From: UBA12202 sp002691725
GTDB lineage: Bacteria; Pseudomonadota; Alphaproteobacteria; Puniceispirillales; UBA1172
Direction of reading: 5' to 3'
Length of the DNA: 64,000 nucleotides
Assembly: GCA_965660675.1 (NCBI GenBank)
Contig: CBFIAU010000001.1
Coordinates: 338,338 to 402,337 of the forward strand
Below, in pieces: positions 51,156 to 59,986 of this stretch (position 1 is its first letter; each line of letters starts with the position of its first letter). The notes beneath the pieces were generated by a model. The model had not been told where the DNA came from. It ran no database searches and worked only from the letters and a program-made list of their open reading frames with translations. The position numbers and the translations under genes are program-made.

Positions 51156-51947
51156 CTAGTAAAGATAGGCAAAAAGCTTGCGGTGGAGGTAGCGGAAAAA
51201 CAGATCAAATAGCAAACCCAAGACACCAATGATCATAATGCCTGCCATAATCTCATCGGTATGCAGGAAACGCCTTGCCCGCATCATCATGGCACCAATG
51301 CCCGTTGTTGAAGCAACAATCTCAGCTATGACCAAATACGTCCATGTCACAGCCAGCATCTGGCGCATGGCAATGAAAATATCAGGCAGCACCGCCGGAA
51401 TAATAACCGTCCTCACCAGCTGATTTCTGTTCGCCCCTAATGTTTCTGCTGTTTCTAATAATTCTACACGAATTTTTTTTGTGTAATCCATGACCATGGT
51501 GATCAAAAAGAACACAACACCTATAAATAGCAAAGCCAGTTTAGGCGTTTCCCCTGTGCCAAACCACATCAATAGAACAGGGATAAATGAAGGCGCCGGT
51601 AAATACCGCCAAGCCGATACAAAAGGATTAAAGAAAGATTCAAGCCCATGAAATGAGCCCATTAATATCCCCAGAGGTATTGCCACCGCCGAAGCAAGCA
51701 GAAAGCTGATAACGACACGCCAGATACTGTCAAATATGTCGCTGACAAATCCGCGTTCAAAAATTAATTCTCGCAACGCTTCGATTACATCTATGGGACC
51801 AGGCACCAAAAGCGCGTTTACCCATCCAAGGCTTGATGCTAATTGCCATGTCCCAAAAAATATAACCCAGATCAATATCCCTAAATATATACTTGTTAAG
51901 CGTTTAATCGGTTTTCTGATTTCTAGACGCTTTTTGGGGGCAATCAT
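51156..51947 (-). CDS. TauC/SsuC-type ABC transporter permease
   Basis: Inner-membrane permease, 263 aa, with about six helices. The coupling region 'ETAETLGANRNQLVRTVIIPAVLPDIFIAMR' and the 'YLPAPSFIPVLLMWFGTGE' loop are typical of TauC/SsuC/ThiX permeases. Follows the binding-protein gene, from which it is separated by a perfect hairpin. Cargo class (sulfonate, pyrimidine, riboflavin-like or other) is undetermined. Confidence 0.9.
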   Translation of the reverse strand: MIAPKKRLEIRKPIKRLTSIYLGILIWVIFFGTWQLASSLGWVNALLVPGPIDVIEALRELIFERGFVSDIFDSIWRVVISFLLASAVAIPLGILMGSFHGLESFFNPFVSAWRYLPAPSFIPVLLMWFGTGETPKLALLFIGVVFFLITMVMDYTKKIRVELLETAETLGANRNQLVRTVIIPAVLPDIFIAMRQMLAVTWTYLVIAEIVASTTGIGAMMMRARRFLHTDEIMAGIMIIGVLGLLFDLFFRYLHRKLFAYLY

Positions 51948-51982
51948 GGTTTTGAATACTTTTCAGTTGGCGATGTATTTAG

Positions 51983-52015
51983 CTTAGCAGACAGGCCAGA
52001 CACCTGTCTGCTAAG
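51983..52015 (-). terminator. Strong hairpin after the taurine-type binding-protein gene
   Basis: Perfect 13-bp stem CTTAGCAGACAGG/CCTGTCTGCTAAG with a 7-nt CCAGACA loop, 10 bases past the binding-protein stop. No U-run follows on the minus strand, so it may act as a 3'-end stabiliser that differentiates binding-protein and permease levels rather than as a full terminator. Confidence 0.7.
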
Positions 52016-52025
52016 TTATTATTCA

Positions 52026-53087
52026 TTATCTAGCGGCAATAGACTGACTATAACCCTGCTTCACCAAGTCAGCCATCAGGCTACAATCAATGCCTTTGCT
52101 GGCATCATGACTATCGCTCATCAGGCCAAGTTTGATCCACCACTCGTTGGTTAATGAGACCACATCTGCCATTGATCCATTTGGTAATCCAAACGGTGGT
52201 TCACCTTCCAGAACTCCGCAGACACGTGCTGATTCATTGAAGTCATACATATAGATGCCGCCCTCAAAAAACTTGCCGTTTGTGCCGATCACATAGCCAA
52301 TATCTTCTGCTGGCCATTGCAGGTAATCAGCAAAAAGCTGATTCACTTCTTCGGTATTATCGTGCCAATACTGCACAGCATCCCACCGCGCTTTTAGCAT
52401 ATCAACGGCCACTGATCTTCGCTCCTTGATAAAATCGGTGTTCATATACATAACATCCATGAAGATACCCGTTTTCAGCATATCTGCATCTGCCGTATCA
52501 ATCGCGCTAGTTGTACCGGGGCGATTTTCGATAACATTACTGATCCACGGCTCATACATATATGCCGCCGCCATATCACCTGACATCATCGGGCCAACCG
52601 CCTCATCAGCATTAAGGTTTACCCATTCGACATCATCAGGCGAGATACCATGTTTATCCAAGAACAATCCCATGAGCAGATGCCCAATATAGGCTTGTGG
52701 AGCTGATACTTTTTTGCCCTTTAGATCACTAATTTCTTCATCTGGTGAAAGAATAATATGATCAACACCATATGATGGATTTAAAAAGGCGACATTTGCC
52801 ACCGGCGTGTTGCTGTCGATCGTCAGCGGTGTGTAGTCACCAGTGCAAAGATAGATATCAATTTGTCCTGCTGCTAATGCAGAATGACCACCAATTGGAT
52901 CCTCAAAAATAGTCAAATTGAGATTATAGTCGGGTGCCAGATTTTTCTGATTCACAACCTCAAACATAGCGTAGCCTGGCCATGATACGCATATCCCGAC
53001 GTTAACATTTTCTTTAGCCGCCGCCTGATGGGCTAATCCTATCGAAAGGCATATTGCCGAAACAATGCCAATAAAGTATCTTTTCAT
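52026..53087 (-). CDS. NMT1/THI5-like periplasmic binding protein
   Basis: Binding protein of the taurine/nitrate/thiamine-precursor type, 353 aa. The ATG at 53087 has GGAGCGG upstream and starts a clean Sec signal peptide (MKRYFIGIVSAICLSIGLA, cleavage after HQAAA); a TTG four codons earlier is part of that ribosome site. 'PGYAMFEVVNQKNLAPDYN' and 'ALAAGQIDIYLCTGDYTPL' are class-typical. Several cysteines remain in the mature protein. First gene of the operon ABC-SDR-SDR-hydrolase. Ligand not identifiable. Confidence 0.86.
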   Translation of the reverse strand: MKRYFIGIVSAICLSIGLAHQAAAKENVNVGICVSWPGYAMFEVVNQKNLAPDYNLNLTIFEDPIGGHSALAAGQIDIYLCTGDYTPLTIDSNTPVANVAFLNPSYGVDHIILSPDEEISDLKGKKVSAPQAYIGHLLMGLFLDKHGISPDDVEWVNLNADEAVGPMMSGDMAAAYMYEPWISNVIENRPGTTSAIDTADADMLKTGIFMDVMYMNTDFIKERRSVAVDMLKARWDAVQYWHDNTEEVNQLFADYLQWPAEDIGYVIGTNGKFFEGGIYMYDFNESARVCGVLEGEPPFGLPNGSMADVVSLTNEWWIKLGLMSDSHDASKGIDCSLMADLVKQGYSQSIAAR

Positions 53088-53215
53088 TTTCCGCTCCAAT
53101 GCATCAATTTATTTAATGCTAATATATTCAGATAATTTTACGAACATGTCCAGCACCATGATGATAGAGAATTAGCCTTGGTCATGATTTGAACGAAATA
53201 TCTCAAATGATTAAG

Positions 53216-53308
53216 CTAAATTCCAAGCACAAAGCCGCCATCCATAAAGATAGCGGTTACTGGTGTTTTGATATTGCTCTTGGCTAAAAATAGAGCTATC
53301 CAGCTGAT
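53216..53308 (-). pseudogene. 30-codon C-terminal relic of an SDR gene
   Basis: In the 483-base gap before the next gene a minus-strand frame (TAA at 53309, TAG at 53216) encodes a segment ending 'TAIFMDGGFVLGI'. The last strand and tail of short-chain dehydrogenases read very similarly (TG..I.VDGGF.LG). It has no start and no upstream SDR sequence, so it is probably the remains of a deleted gene. Its position beside an operon carrying two SDRs suggests a lost third copy. The rest of the gap holds the tandem repeat at 53477-53534 and nothing else I can name. Confidence 0.55.
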
Positions 53309-53476
53309 TTACAGTGAATTAATAATCTCTAATAAGTTGTAAAAATGTTACTTCTGATAAATGTTTACGCGAATAAATGGGGCTTGCCTTGACATGAATA
53401 ATCCTCGACCAACATAATAAAAGCACGCGATGAGGATGATATTGTTTTTCCAACAGTAGTGTCCTGGAGCCTCATC

Positions 53477-53534
53477 AAAATTCACCGGACGGAAAATTCA
53501 CCGGACGGAAAGTTCAACGGACGGAAAGTTGAAC
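53477..53534. repeat. 16-bp tandem repeat, 3.6 copies
   Basis: AAAATTCACCGGACGG at 53477-53492 and 53493-53508, a variant at 53509-53524, and a partial copy to 53534. It ends 36 bp before the start of the small secreted protein gene and so would lie in its leader. Confidence 0.9.
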
Positions 53535-53570
53535 AAACAGGTTTCCGTTTCTGGTATGAGGATGATCGTT

Positions 53571-53900
53571 ATGAAAAAAATTATTCTTACAATAATTGCT
53601 TTAGTTTCCATAGCCTTTGCTGGTTCAGTACTGGCAATGGGGTCTGCCTTTGCGGCTTCAACCAAAAGCGATGCGCCAGTTGAGTTTCATGCGTTAGAAT
53701 CAGATACTGGCGAGACATCTATTACTCCCGAAGATGATGTTCTCGATTCTGTTGATTACTGGTACAAAAGCAACGACCGCTTTCACAACCAAAATGCAAA
53801 TCGGTACACTGCGCAATACAGGTACAGCTGGCACGGAAGCAATTGGGGTATTGGATCAAGTGCTCATCATCTTTACTATTGGGGATTGGAATGGGAATGA
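53571..53900 (+). CDS. Small secreted aromatic-rich protein, unknown function
   Basis: Unrecognised 109-residue protein. The ATG at 53571 follows a GAGG site at 9 nt, and the first 28 residues are a textbook Sec signal peptide ending SAFA. The mature part begins acidic ('DTGETSITPEDDVLDSVDYW'), then becomes rich in Tyr, Trp, Asn and His ('NANRYTAQYRYSWHGSNW'). Only the signal peptide has hydrophobic stretches, and there is no cysteine, so a soluble periplasmic or secreted protein is expected. 16-bp tandem repeats flank it on both sides. No homologue comes to mind. Confidence 0.6.
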   Translation: MKKIILTIIALVSIAFAGSVLAMGSAFAASTKSDAPVEFHALESDTGETSITPEDDVLDSVDYWYKSNDRFHNQNANRYTAQYRYSWHGSNWGIGSSAHHLYYWGLEWE

Positions 53901-53926
53901 AGGGAATTGGCATTTAGGGTGAGACC

Positions 53927-53974
53927 CAAAATCAATTCAACACAAAATCAACTCAACCCATGATCAACTCAACA
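53927..53974. repeat. 16-bp tandem repeat, three copies
   Basis: CAAAATCAATTCAACA-type units at 53927-53942, 53943-53958 and 53959-53974 (each pair differing at 2-3 bases), just past the small secreted protein gene. Its sequence is unrelated to the repeat on the other side of that gene. Confidence 0.85.
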
Positions 53975-54078
53975 TAACAATAATAGAAATGCTGCATGCT
54001 TTCCCGAAAATCCCCTGAATTAAGTCTGGAACTTACTTGCTTTAACGTTCACTTTGGTCGTTAAAGATTAAGAGCAAA

Positions 54079-54933
54079 TTATCTCTCAATTAGATGTGAT
54101 GAAATAATTTCAATAAGTTTATTGGCAACATGTTCCGGCTTATGATGCATCATCGAAACATGCCCAAGACCTTCAATTTCATAAAAACTGCCATTCATGG
54201 CTAGATCAGAAACCTCTTTACACATTGTGGGTGCTGTTTGAACGTCTTCTGAGAAACTTATGACATGAAATGGAACAGGACATGTTGTCAGCCCATCACG
54301 ACAGTCAAATTCTAAACATGCCTCCCATTGATCAATCAAATCTATCGGGTCACGATGAGCAAAACGCTTGGTATAACTTTCTTTCAGCGACGACCATAAA
54401 TCAGGGTCATGAAGGGCTTTTGCTGGAAAAGCATAAACCGCATAATGAGGCGCAAGAAAATAATCAGGCAGCACAATACCATCTTTGCGCAAATCAATTT
54501 CTGCTTGCATCCAATCACGGGTAAATCCATCAATATAAGCTGAGGTACCCATTGGAATAGCAAGATTAACTTTGTCAGGATAATTAATTGCTACTTGTTG
54601 GGTCACTAACCCACCAAGTGACAAGCCCGTAACTACGGCGTGACCTGAACAGAAGTGATCAATAATTTCAGCGCAATCAGCTGCATAATCGTCCATTGTC
54701 CATGGTGCTGGTGGTGAAACAGTATTGCCGGCACCTCGCGGGTCATAGGTAATACAGCGAAATAATTTTGTGAGATGCGCAAACTGATGCGAATACGCTT
54801 CGGCAGTTTGATCACCACCCGGAATGAAAACTACGTCAGGTCCTGTGCCTTCTATTACCACGCGCATGGTAACATCATTTGTTTTTAACTCATGGAATGT
54901 GGCATTTTTTCCAAAACTGGGAAACGCAGACAT
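54079..54933 (-). CDS. Alpha/beta-fold hydrolase
   Basis: Serine hydrolase of the alpha/beta fold, 284 aa. Nucleophile Ser105 lies in GLSLGGLV, the oxyanion strand is 'VVFIPGGDQ', and the catalytic His is probably in 'EGLGHVSMMHH'. No signal peptide, so cytoplasmic. It follows the CocE-type gene by 11 bp on the same strand and is likely the last gene of the transporter operon, processing esters or lactones from the imported compound. An 8-bp stem (54040-54066, 11-nt loop) just past the stop may help end the transcript. 3-oxoadipate enol-lactonase-like proteins are similar in text. Confidence 0.83.
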   Translation of the reverse strand: MSAFPSFGKNATFHELKTNDVTMRVVIEGTGPDVVFIPGGDQTAEAYSHQFAHLTKLFRCITYDPRGAGNTVSPPAPWTMDDYAADCAEIIDHFCSGHAVVTGLSLGGLVTQQVAINYPDKVNLAIPMGTSAYIDGFTRDWMQAEIDLRKDGIVLPDYFLAPHYAVYAFPAKALHDPDLWSSLKESYTKRFAHRDPIDLIDQWEACLEFDCRDGLTTCPVPFHVISFSEDVQTAPTMCKEVSDLAMNGSFYEIEGLGHVSMMHHKPEHVANKLIEIISSHLIER

Positions 54934-54944
54934 AAATCATTCTC

Positions 54945-56963
54945 CTAAACAAGATCGCGTGGGATATCCTCAGACCATGATCGCTCAACAACAATGCCAT
55001 TGTTGTCATAGGCTTTCAGATAAGCTGTGATTTTCCATGACTGGGCTAGGGCCTCCATAGTGATTGAGGTTTCAAGATCAGCAGACCAATCCCCCCGCTT
55101 ATAGGATTTATGCCAGAATTGTCTGCCCGATGCTGAATTGGGATCATCAGGATGAATATCAAAATATTCATGTTGAATATACTGAACGGTCAGGCCTGTA
55201 TGGTCATGCTGTTGGGCACCAGTATCAGCAAAACGTTCTATCTGTTCTTTGCTGGTGATAAGGTCAATCGTCCGGCGGCGGATCGTGTGGTCTTCAGATA
55301 GAATTTTTTTGGCCAGCGGCGGTGCTGTTTCAGGCGGCGCAAAATCTGCCAAATCATTATCCACGTCTTGAGGCGGCCGAACCGGCAGATCAAGTCTGGT
55401 ATTTTCCAAATGAAGTGTCGCCTTGGTCTGTGACGGCCAAATAACTGGCCAATAGGCTGTTGACAGAGATAACCTTAGCCGCTGCCCTTTCTTTATCTTT
55501 TGGCCGCAGGCATTAAGCTGAACAGTGACCGCTTCGGCTTTATCCATTGGCATTCCTTTAGGTGAGCTATGACTTGAACGATGGGTCAGATTAAGGATGC
55601 CATAGCTTACTAGCGTGGCCTTACCATCTTCGGCGACAATGGAAAGTGTTGCTGTCAGATTGGCTTGAGGCGCAGAGCTTTGGACATCTGCATAAAGCAT
55701 CGGAAACCCGAGACATTCTAAATCTTCTGTTAGTGGCTCGGTTTCGAAAGATGTCATTAGACCTGCTTCAAGATTTTGATCTAACGCACCATCTGGCGTC
55801 ACTCCATAGATACACCATGAAGCAGAGGCAACTCCTGCATTTTGGGGTGAGTTAATCATCAAAACTGATTGTTGGGGTGCTTCACAAAGTGATTGTTCAT
55901 CAGGATAGTAAGACCGTATCTGCTTTGCAGTACCTTTCCATAGAGGCTCTGACACCCATTTTCCTTTAAGTTCCTGGCGATGCGGGTCAGGCTCAGCAGG
56001 GTCTTGTATCCATGCTCGCAAAATGGGTTCGTCCATGATGCCCGTATTTAACCCCTTCAGGTGATGATCCCACCAACGCAGACATTCCTGAAGAAACCCT
56101 ATGCGTGGGCTAGGCACAGCTATATGAGGATATTTATGTGCCCATGGGCCGATCAAGCCTTTTTTAGGGCAGGATAAATGTTCAATCGTGCGGAAAATCG
56201 CATTGGTATAGCCATCAGCCCATCCTCCAACCATATAAACAGGGATTTTGATATAATCATAATTTTCGCAGATTGAACCATGGCTATAAAACGCATCGCG
56301 GCGTTGGTGTTTTACCCAATCCATGAGCCAGAGGCCATTATTGTTGAGCCTCTCTTTCCACATATCCCGCCATCTTTCCCCCACAATATCAGGATCAGGC
56401 GGGGTATTGGCAATGGCGAATGCGGTTGCCCCCCAGCTCAATTTATCGGTAAGCATAGCCCCGCCCATGAAATGAATATCATCAGCATAGCGATCATCCG
56501 TAGAACAAAGTGAGATGACGGCGGCTAAGGCTTCTGGCTGCCGGGCGGCAACTTGCAAGCCATTAAACCCGCCCCAGCTAATGCCGATCATTCCGACTTT
56601 CCCTGAACACCAGCTTTGCTGGCTTAACCAGTTTATGACGGCTAATGCGTCATCTTGCTCTTGTTTGAGATATTCGCCAAGACAGACGCCCTCGCTGTCA
56701 CCAGTGCCGCGCATATCTACCCGAACCGCAGCATATCCATGGCCAGCAAAATAAGGATGGGTTAATTCGTCACGATCAACCGTTCCATCACGTTTGCGAT
56801 AAGGCAGGTATTCCAAAATAGCAGGTACCGGATTACTCTCAGCATCTTCGGGCATCCATATCCGCGCTGCCAGCTTGATACCATCAGGCATAGCAATCCA
56901 TGTGTTTTCAATCTCTCTGACTTTATGCGGAAATTTGTCTTTAACTACGATATCTGTCATCAC
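54945..56963 (-). CDS. CocE/NonD-family (S15) hydrolase, copy A
   Basis: Serine hydrolase of the CocE/NonD/X-Pro-dipeptidyl-peptidase family, 672 aa. The nucleophile is Ser129 in GISWGGFN, with the oxyanion tyrosine in 'EYLPYRKRDG' and conserved 'RVDMRGTGDSEG'. The C-terminal jelly-roll (about 380-560) and an extra domain to residue 672 are present; the family is usually near 550-600 residues, so about 100 residues are added at the end. No signal peptide. Its ATG overlaps the stop of copy B (4 bp). The substrate may be an ester, amide or proline-type peptide. Confidence 0.86.
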   Translation of the reverse strand: MMTDIVVKDKFPHKVREIENTWIAMPDGIKLAARIWMPEDAESNPVPAILEYLPYRKRDGTVDRDELTHPYFAGHGYAAVRVDMRGTGDSEGVCLGEYLKQEQDDALAVINWLSQQSWCSGKVGMIGISWGGFNGLQVAARQPEALAAVISLCSTDDRYADDIHFMGGAMLTDKLSWGATAFAIANTPPDPDIVGERWRDMWKERLNNNGLWLMDWVKHQRRDAFYSHGSICENYDYIKIPVYMVGGWADGYTNAIFRTIEHLSCPKKGLIGPWAHKYPHIAVPSPRIGFLQECLRWWDHHLKGLNTGIMDEPILRAWIQDPAEPDPHRQELKGKWVSEPLWKGTAKQIRSYYPDEQSLCEAPQQSVLMINSPQNAGVASASWCIYGVTPDGALDQNLEAGLMTSFETEPLTEDLECLGFPMLYADVQSSAPQANLTATLSIVAEDGKATLVSYGILNLTHRSSHSSPKGMPMDKAEAVTVQLNACGQKIKKGQRLRLSLSTAYWPVIWPSQTKATLHLENTRLDLPVRPPQDVDNDLADFAPPETAPPLAKKILSEDHTIRRRTIDLITSKEQIERFADTGAQQHDHTGLTVQYIQHEYFDIHPDDPNSASGRQFWHKSYKRGDWSADLETSITMEALAQSWKITAYLKAYDNNGIVVERSWSEDIPRDLV

Positions 56964-58996
56964 ATACCTTTCCGAGAAATTTTATGTTGCCATGTGACAT
57001 CGTGAAAGGTTTCGTCTCCATCAAAACAGGTCACGGTCGCATCAAGATAAAAATACGTTTTATCTGCTGTCATAGATGCTGTTGTTTTTATTTTAACTTT
57101 CCACGTTTCTCGCTCGAAAATACATTCTTGATCCATCGTCGCTTTTGCGCAAAGCTGGTCATCAGGATGTATCCGATACACGCGATCTGAAATGCTGGAA
57201 ATCGTCGTCCCTGTTTCCTCTATCCTTCTGGCGCCTACTGGTCCAAATACGCCGCCATCAATATAGAAACGGGTAATTTGTTCACCTGTTGTCATATCCA
57301 TTTTCACCGAACGCTCCATTGATCCTTCCCGGATGGTTGTCATTCCCCCTTTAGTACGGACGGGAGTATTGACGGGAGTATTGACGGGAGTATTGACGGG
57401 GGGTTCTGCAAATGCGCGCTCTGCAAGAACACTAGCATCATAAAGAGGCAGATGAAGTTGTGAGCGGCCAGAGGCTAAGGTTAGGGTTACCGGTTCAGGT
57501 GATGGCCAAAGCATCGGCCAATACGTTGTGCCAATCTGCACAACAAGCCTATGCCCCTTGGCCAGTCTATATCCTGTTCCATGTAAGGGGATGTTTATAT
57601 TCATCTCCTGACCCGGCACCACTGGTTCTGGGTCTGTATCTGAATTCCTGTGCATCAGGTTGGCGAAGCCTCGGCTAATGACATACATGGCTCCATCAGG
57701 AGCTTGATCAATCAGCACGGCACTTATAAAGCCTTGCGGTTTATCAGCTTTCACAAACACATTAATGGACGGTTGCCCCAGAATAGCGATTGCATCATCA
57801 ATAGGAGCACCGACAAAGCTGAGCGCGCCACCAGCGTCAATGCGAGCATCAGCAGGCATATCACCTGGAATAGCAAAAGAACACATATCACCACCCGATG
57901 CGCCATAGGTTTGCGGTGAGCATATAGTCATCTCCTGCCCTTCCTCAGCGGTCATGCTTAAACGGTTATAATTCAGATAGAGGATATGATTTGTCGATTT
58001 TTGCGATGGCCAAGCTGTATCTTCTACCCATATTCCATTGGTATGGGTTCGGGTTCCTGATGGTTTAATAGAATCCTGCAAATAAAACCGATACCTAGGC
58101 TCATCCATAAGGCCTGTATCTTGACCCTTTAGATAATGATCCCAAAAGCGAATTAGCTCTGCCATAAAATCTATGCGTGGTGATGGTATGGCTTCATGTG
58201 GATAGAGATGCGCCCATGGCCCCATCAGAATTTTAACAGGGCTCTTTAAGTGCTGCGCAATCCGAAATGGCGTATCACGAAACAAATCTGCCCAACCACC
58301 AAAAAAATAAACAGGCACAGTGATATCATAATAATTTTCTGATATTGACCCTCGCCGCCACATATCATCATGGGTTTGATGCTCTAACCACATAGCCGGC
58401 CAGAAACACATACTATCCAGGCGCTGTTTCCATTTTTGACGCCATTCGTCACCTACTATTGCCGGGTCCGGGGGAAGCGCGTTATAAAGCTGCATGATCG
58501 TTCCCCACCAAAAATTATCATTCGCCAATACACCACCATAAAAATGGATGTCTTCCAGCCATCTGTCATCAGTGCCCATGACAGGCGCAATGGCTTTTAA
58601 TGCTGGGGGACGTTTTGCTGCCACTTGAAACGAGTTATAAGCCCCCCATGATTTTCCAAACATACCAACATTACCATCACACCAATCCTGGTCTGCAATC
58701 CAGGCGATGATATCAACACCATCTTTGGTTTCAATATGATCATATTCATCAAGCATAACGCCATCGCTATCTCCTGTACCGCGCATATCAACGCGAAGTG
58801 AGGCATAGCCTGCTTCTGCCAAAAGGGGATGCATGCTCTCATCACGCATACGGGTGTTATCTCTGCGCCGGTATGGGATGTATTCAAGAATAGCTGGAAC
58901 AGGCTTGGTTTTGGCAGTCTCCGGCAACCATAGTCGAGCAGCCAATCTTACTCCATCAGGCATTGGTATCCATATAGTTTCAAATGATGTGATCAT
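56960..58996 (-). CDS. CocE/NonD-family (S15) hydrolase, copy B
   Basis: Paralogue of copy A, 678 aa, with the same layout: 'EYIPYRRRDN', 'RVDMRGTGDSDG', nucleophile Ser116 in GKSWGAYNS, and the same extra C-terminal domain. Between the jelly-roll and that domain lies an in-frame 12-bp tandem repeat (57360-57400) giving NTPV repeats, a likely flexible linker of varying length. It follows the DppF-type ATPase gene by 24 bp, linking both hydrolases to the transporter. The two copies differ enough in the active-site loops to expect different substrates or successive steps. Confidence 0.86.
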   Translation of the reverse strand: MITSFETIWIPMPDGVRLAARLWLPETAKTKPVPAILEYIPYRRRDNTRMRDESMHPLLAEAGYASLRVDMRGTGDSDGVMLDEYDHIETKDGVDIIAWIADQDWCDGNVGMFGKSWGAYNSFQVAAKRPPALKAIAPVMGTDDRWLEDIHFYGGVLANDNFWWGTIMQLYNALPPDPAIVGDEWRQKWKQRLDSMCFWPAMWLEHQTHDDMWRRGSISENYYDITVPVYFFGGWADLFRDTPFRIAQHLKSPVKILMGPWAHLYPHEAIPSPRIDFMAELIRFWDHYLKGQDTGLMDEPRYRFYLQDSIKPSGTRTHTNGIWVEDTAWPSQKSTNHILYLNYNRLSMTAEEGQEMTICSPQTYGASGGDMCSFAIPGDMPADARIDAGGALSFVGAPIDDAIAILGQPSINVFVKADKPQGFISAVLIDQAPDGAMYVISRGFANLMHRNSDTDPEPVVPGQEMNINIPLHGTGYRLAKGHRLVVQIGTTYWPMLWPSPEPVTLTLASGRSQLHLPLYDASVLAERAFAEPPVNTPVNTPVNTPVRTKGGMTTIREGSMERSVKMDMTTGEQITRFYIDGGVFGPVGARRIEETGTTISSISDRVYRIHPDDQLCAKATMDQECIFERETWKVKIKTTASMTADKTYFYLDATVTCFDGDETFHDVTWQHKISRKGM
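57360..57400. repeat. In-frame 12-bp tandem repeat in CocE copy B
   Basis: ACGGGAGTATTG at 57360-57371, 57372-57383 and 57384-57395 with a partial fourth copy. On the minus strand it encodes (NTPV)n between two domains, so copy changes would lengthen a linker without a frameshift. Confidence 0.92.
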
Positions 58997-59020
58997 ATCA
59001 ATATCCCTTCATTTTCGCTG

Positions 59021-59986
59021 TCACAGAGATGGTAATTTACTATTTGGCTTTAATGGAAAGTGGCATGCTATATGCCCACCCGCAGAAATATCATAGGGTG
59101 GTTCAGTATGGCATTTATCCTTTACCCATGGGCATCTTGTATGAAACTCACATCCTGATGGCCTTGCCATTAGCGACGGCACATCAGCTGGCAGTGCAAT
59201 CCGGTCATGCTTATAATCAGGATCAGGGTGAGGATTGGCACTAAGCAAAGCCGCCGTATAGGGATGGGCAGGCGCCTCAAAAATGGTTTTTGTGGAATTA
59301 ACCTCAACAAATCGTCCCAGATACATAACCGACATACGATCCGCAATACGACGAACAACATGAAGATTATGAGTGATAATCAACATAGATAAACCCAGAT
59401 CATGCTTTAAATCATTTAGCAAGTTTAATACTTCACCTTGTACTGACACATCAAGTCCTGCTGTTGGTTCATCAGCAATTATAAGGCGGGGATTAAGTGC
59501 AATCGCCCGCGCGACACCAACTCGCCTTGCTTGCCCTCCAGATAGCTGATGCGGATAGCGGTCAATAAAATGCGATGGAAGACCAACCAGCGATAAAAGA
59601 CGCCGGGTTTCCTTATCCACATTGAATGCCATACCATGAACCCGAAATGGCTCAGTAATAATGTTACCCACTGTCATGCGCGGCGATAGTGATCCGATCG
59701 GGTCTTGAAAAATCATCGCCATTTGCCTGCGATAGGCTTTCATTTCTTTGTTTGATAACGTGTTAATTTCGGCACCGTCAAATAAGATTTTACCGCCAGA
59801 AATAGGCAATAACCCATTTATGGCTCGTGCTAGTGTGGTTTTTCCAGACCCGCTTTCACCAACAAGGGCAAAGGTTTCTTTTTCGGCGATGTCAAAATTG
59901 ACGCCAGCCACTGCCAATAGTGGTTGCGGTTTAAAGATGGACCCTACCTTAAAGGTAACCTTAACATTGCTGCCTGAAATTAACAT
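59021..59986 (-). CDS. dppF: DppF/OppF-type ABC transporter ATPase
   Basis: ATPase, 321 aa. Walker A GESGSGKTTLA, signature LSGGQARRVGVA and Walker B LIIADEPTAGLD. The C-terminal cysteine cluster typical of OppF/DppF is present ('GCEFHTRCPWVKDKC'), with Cys positions that fit the iron-sulfur-like motif. The start overlaps the upstream ATPase gene by 7 bp. Works with the DppD-type ATPase as a heterodimer. Confidence 0.9.
   Translation of the reverse strand: MLISGSNVKVTFKVGSIFKPQPLLAVAGVNFDIAEKETFALVGESGSGKTTLARAINGLLPISGGKILFDGAEINTLSNKEMKAYRRQMAMIFQDPIGSLSPRMTVGNIITEPFRVHGMAFNVDKETRRLLSLVGLPSHFIDRYPHQLSGGQARRVGVARAIALNPRLIIADEPTAGLDVSVQGEVLNLLNDLKHDLGLSMLIITHNLHVVRRIADRMSVMYLGRFVEVNSTKTIFEAPAHPYTAALLSANPHPDPDYKHDRIALPADVPSLMARPSGCEFHTRCPWVKDKCHTEPPYDISAGGHIACHFPLKPNSKLPSL

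Noticed and set aside
53477..53974. Tandem arrays around the small secreted protein as a CRISPR
   Set aside because: Units of 16 bp are contiguous with no spacers, the two arrays are unrelated and no cas gene is present.
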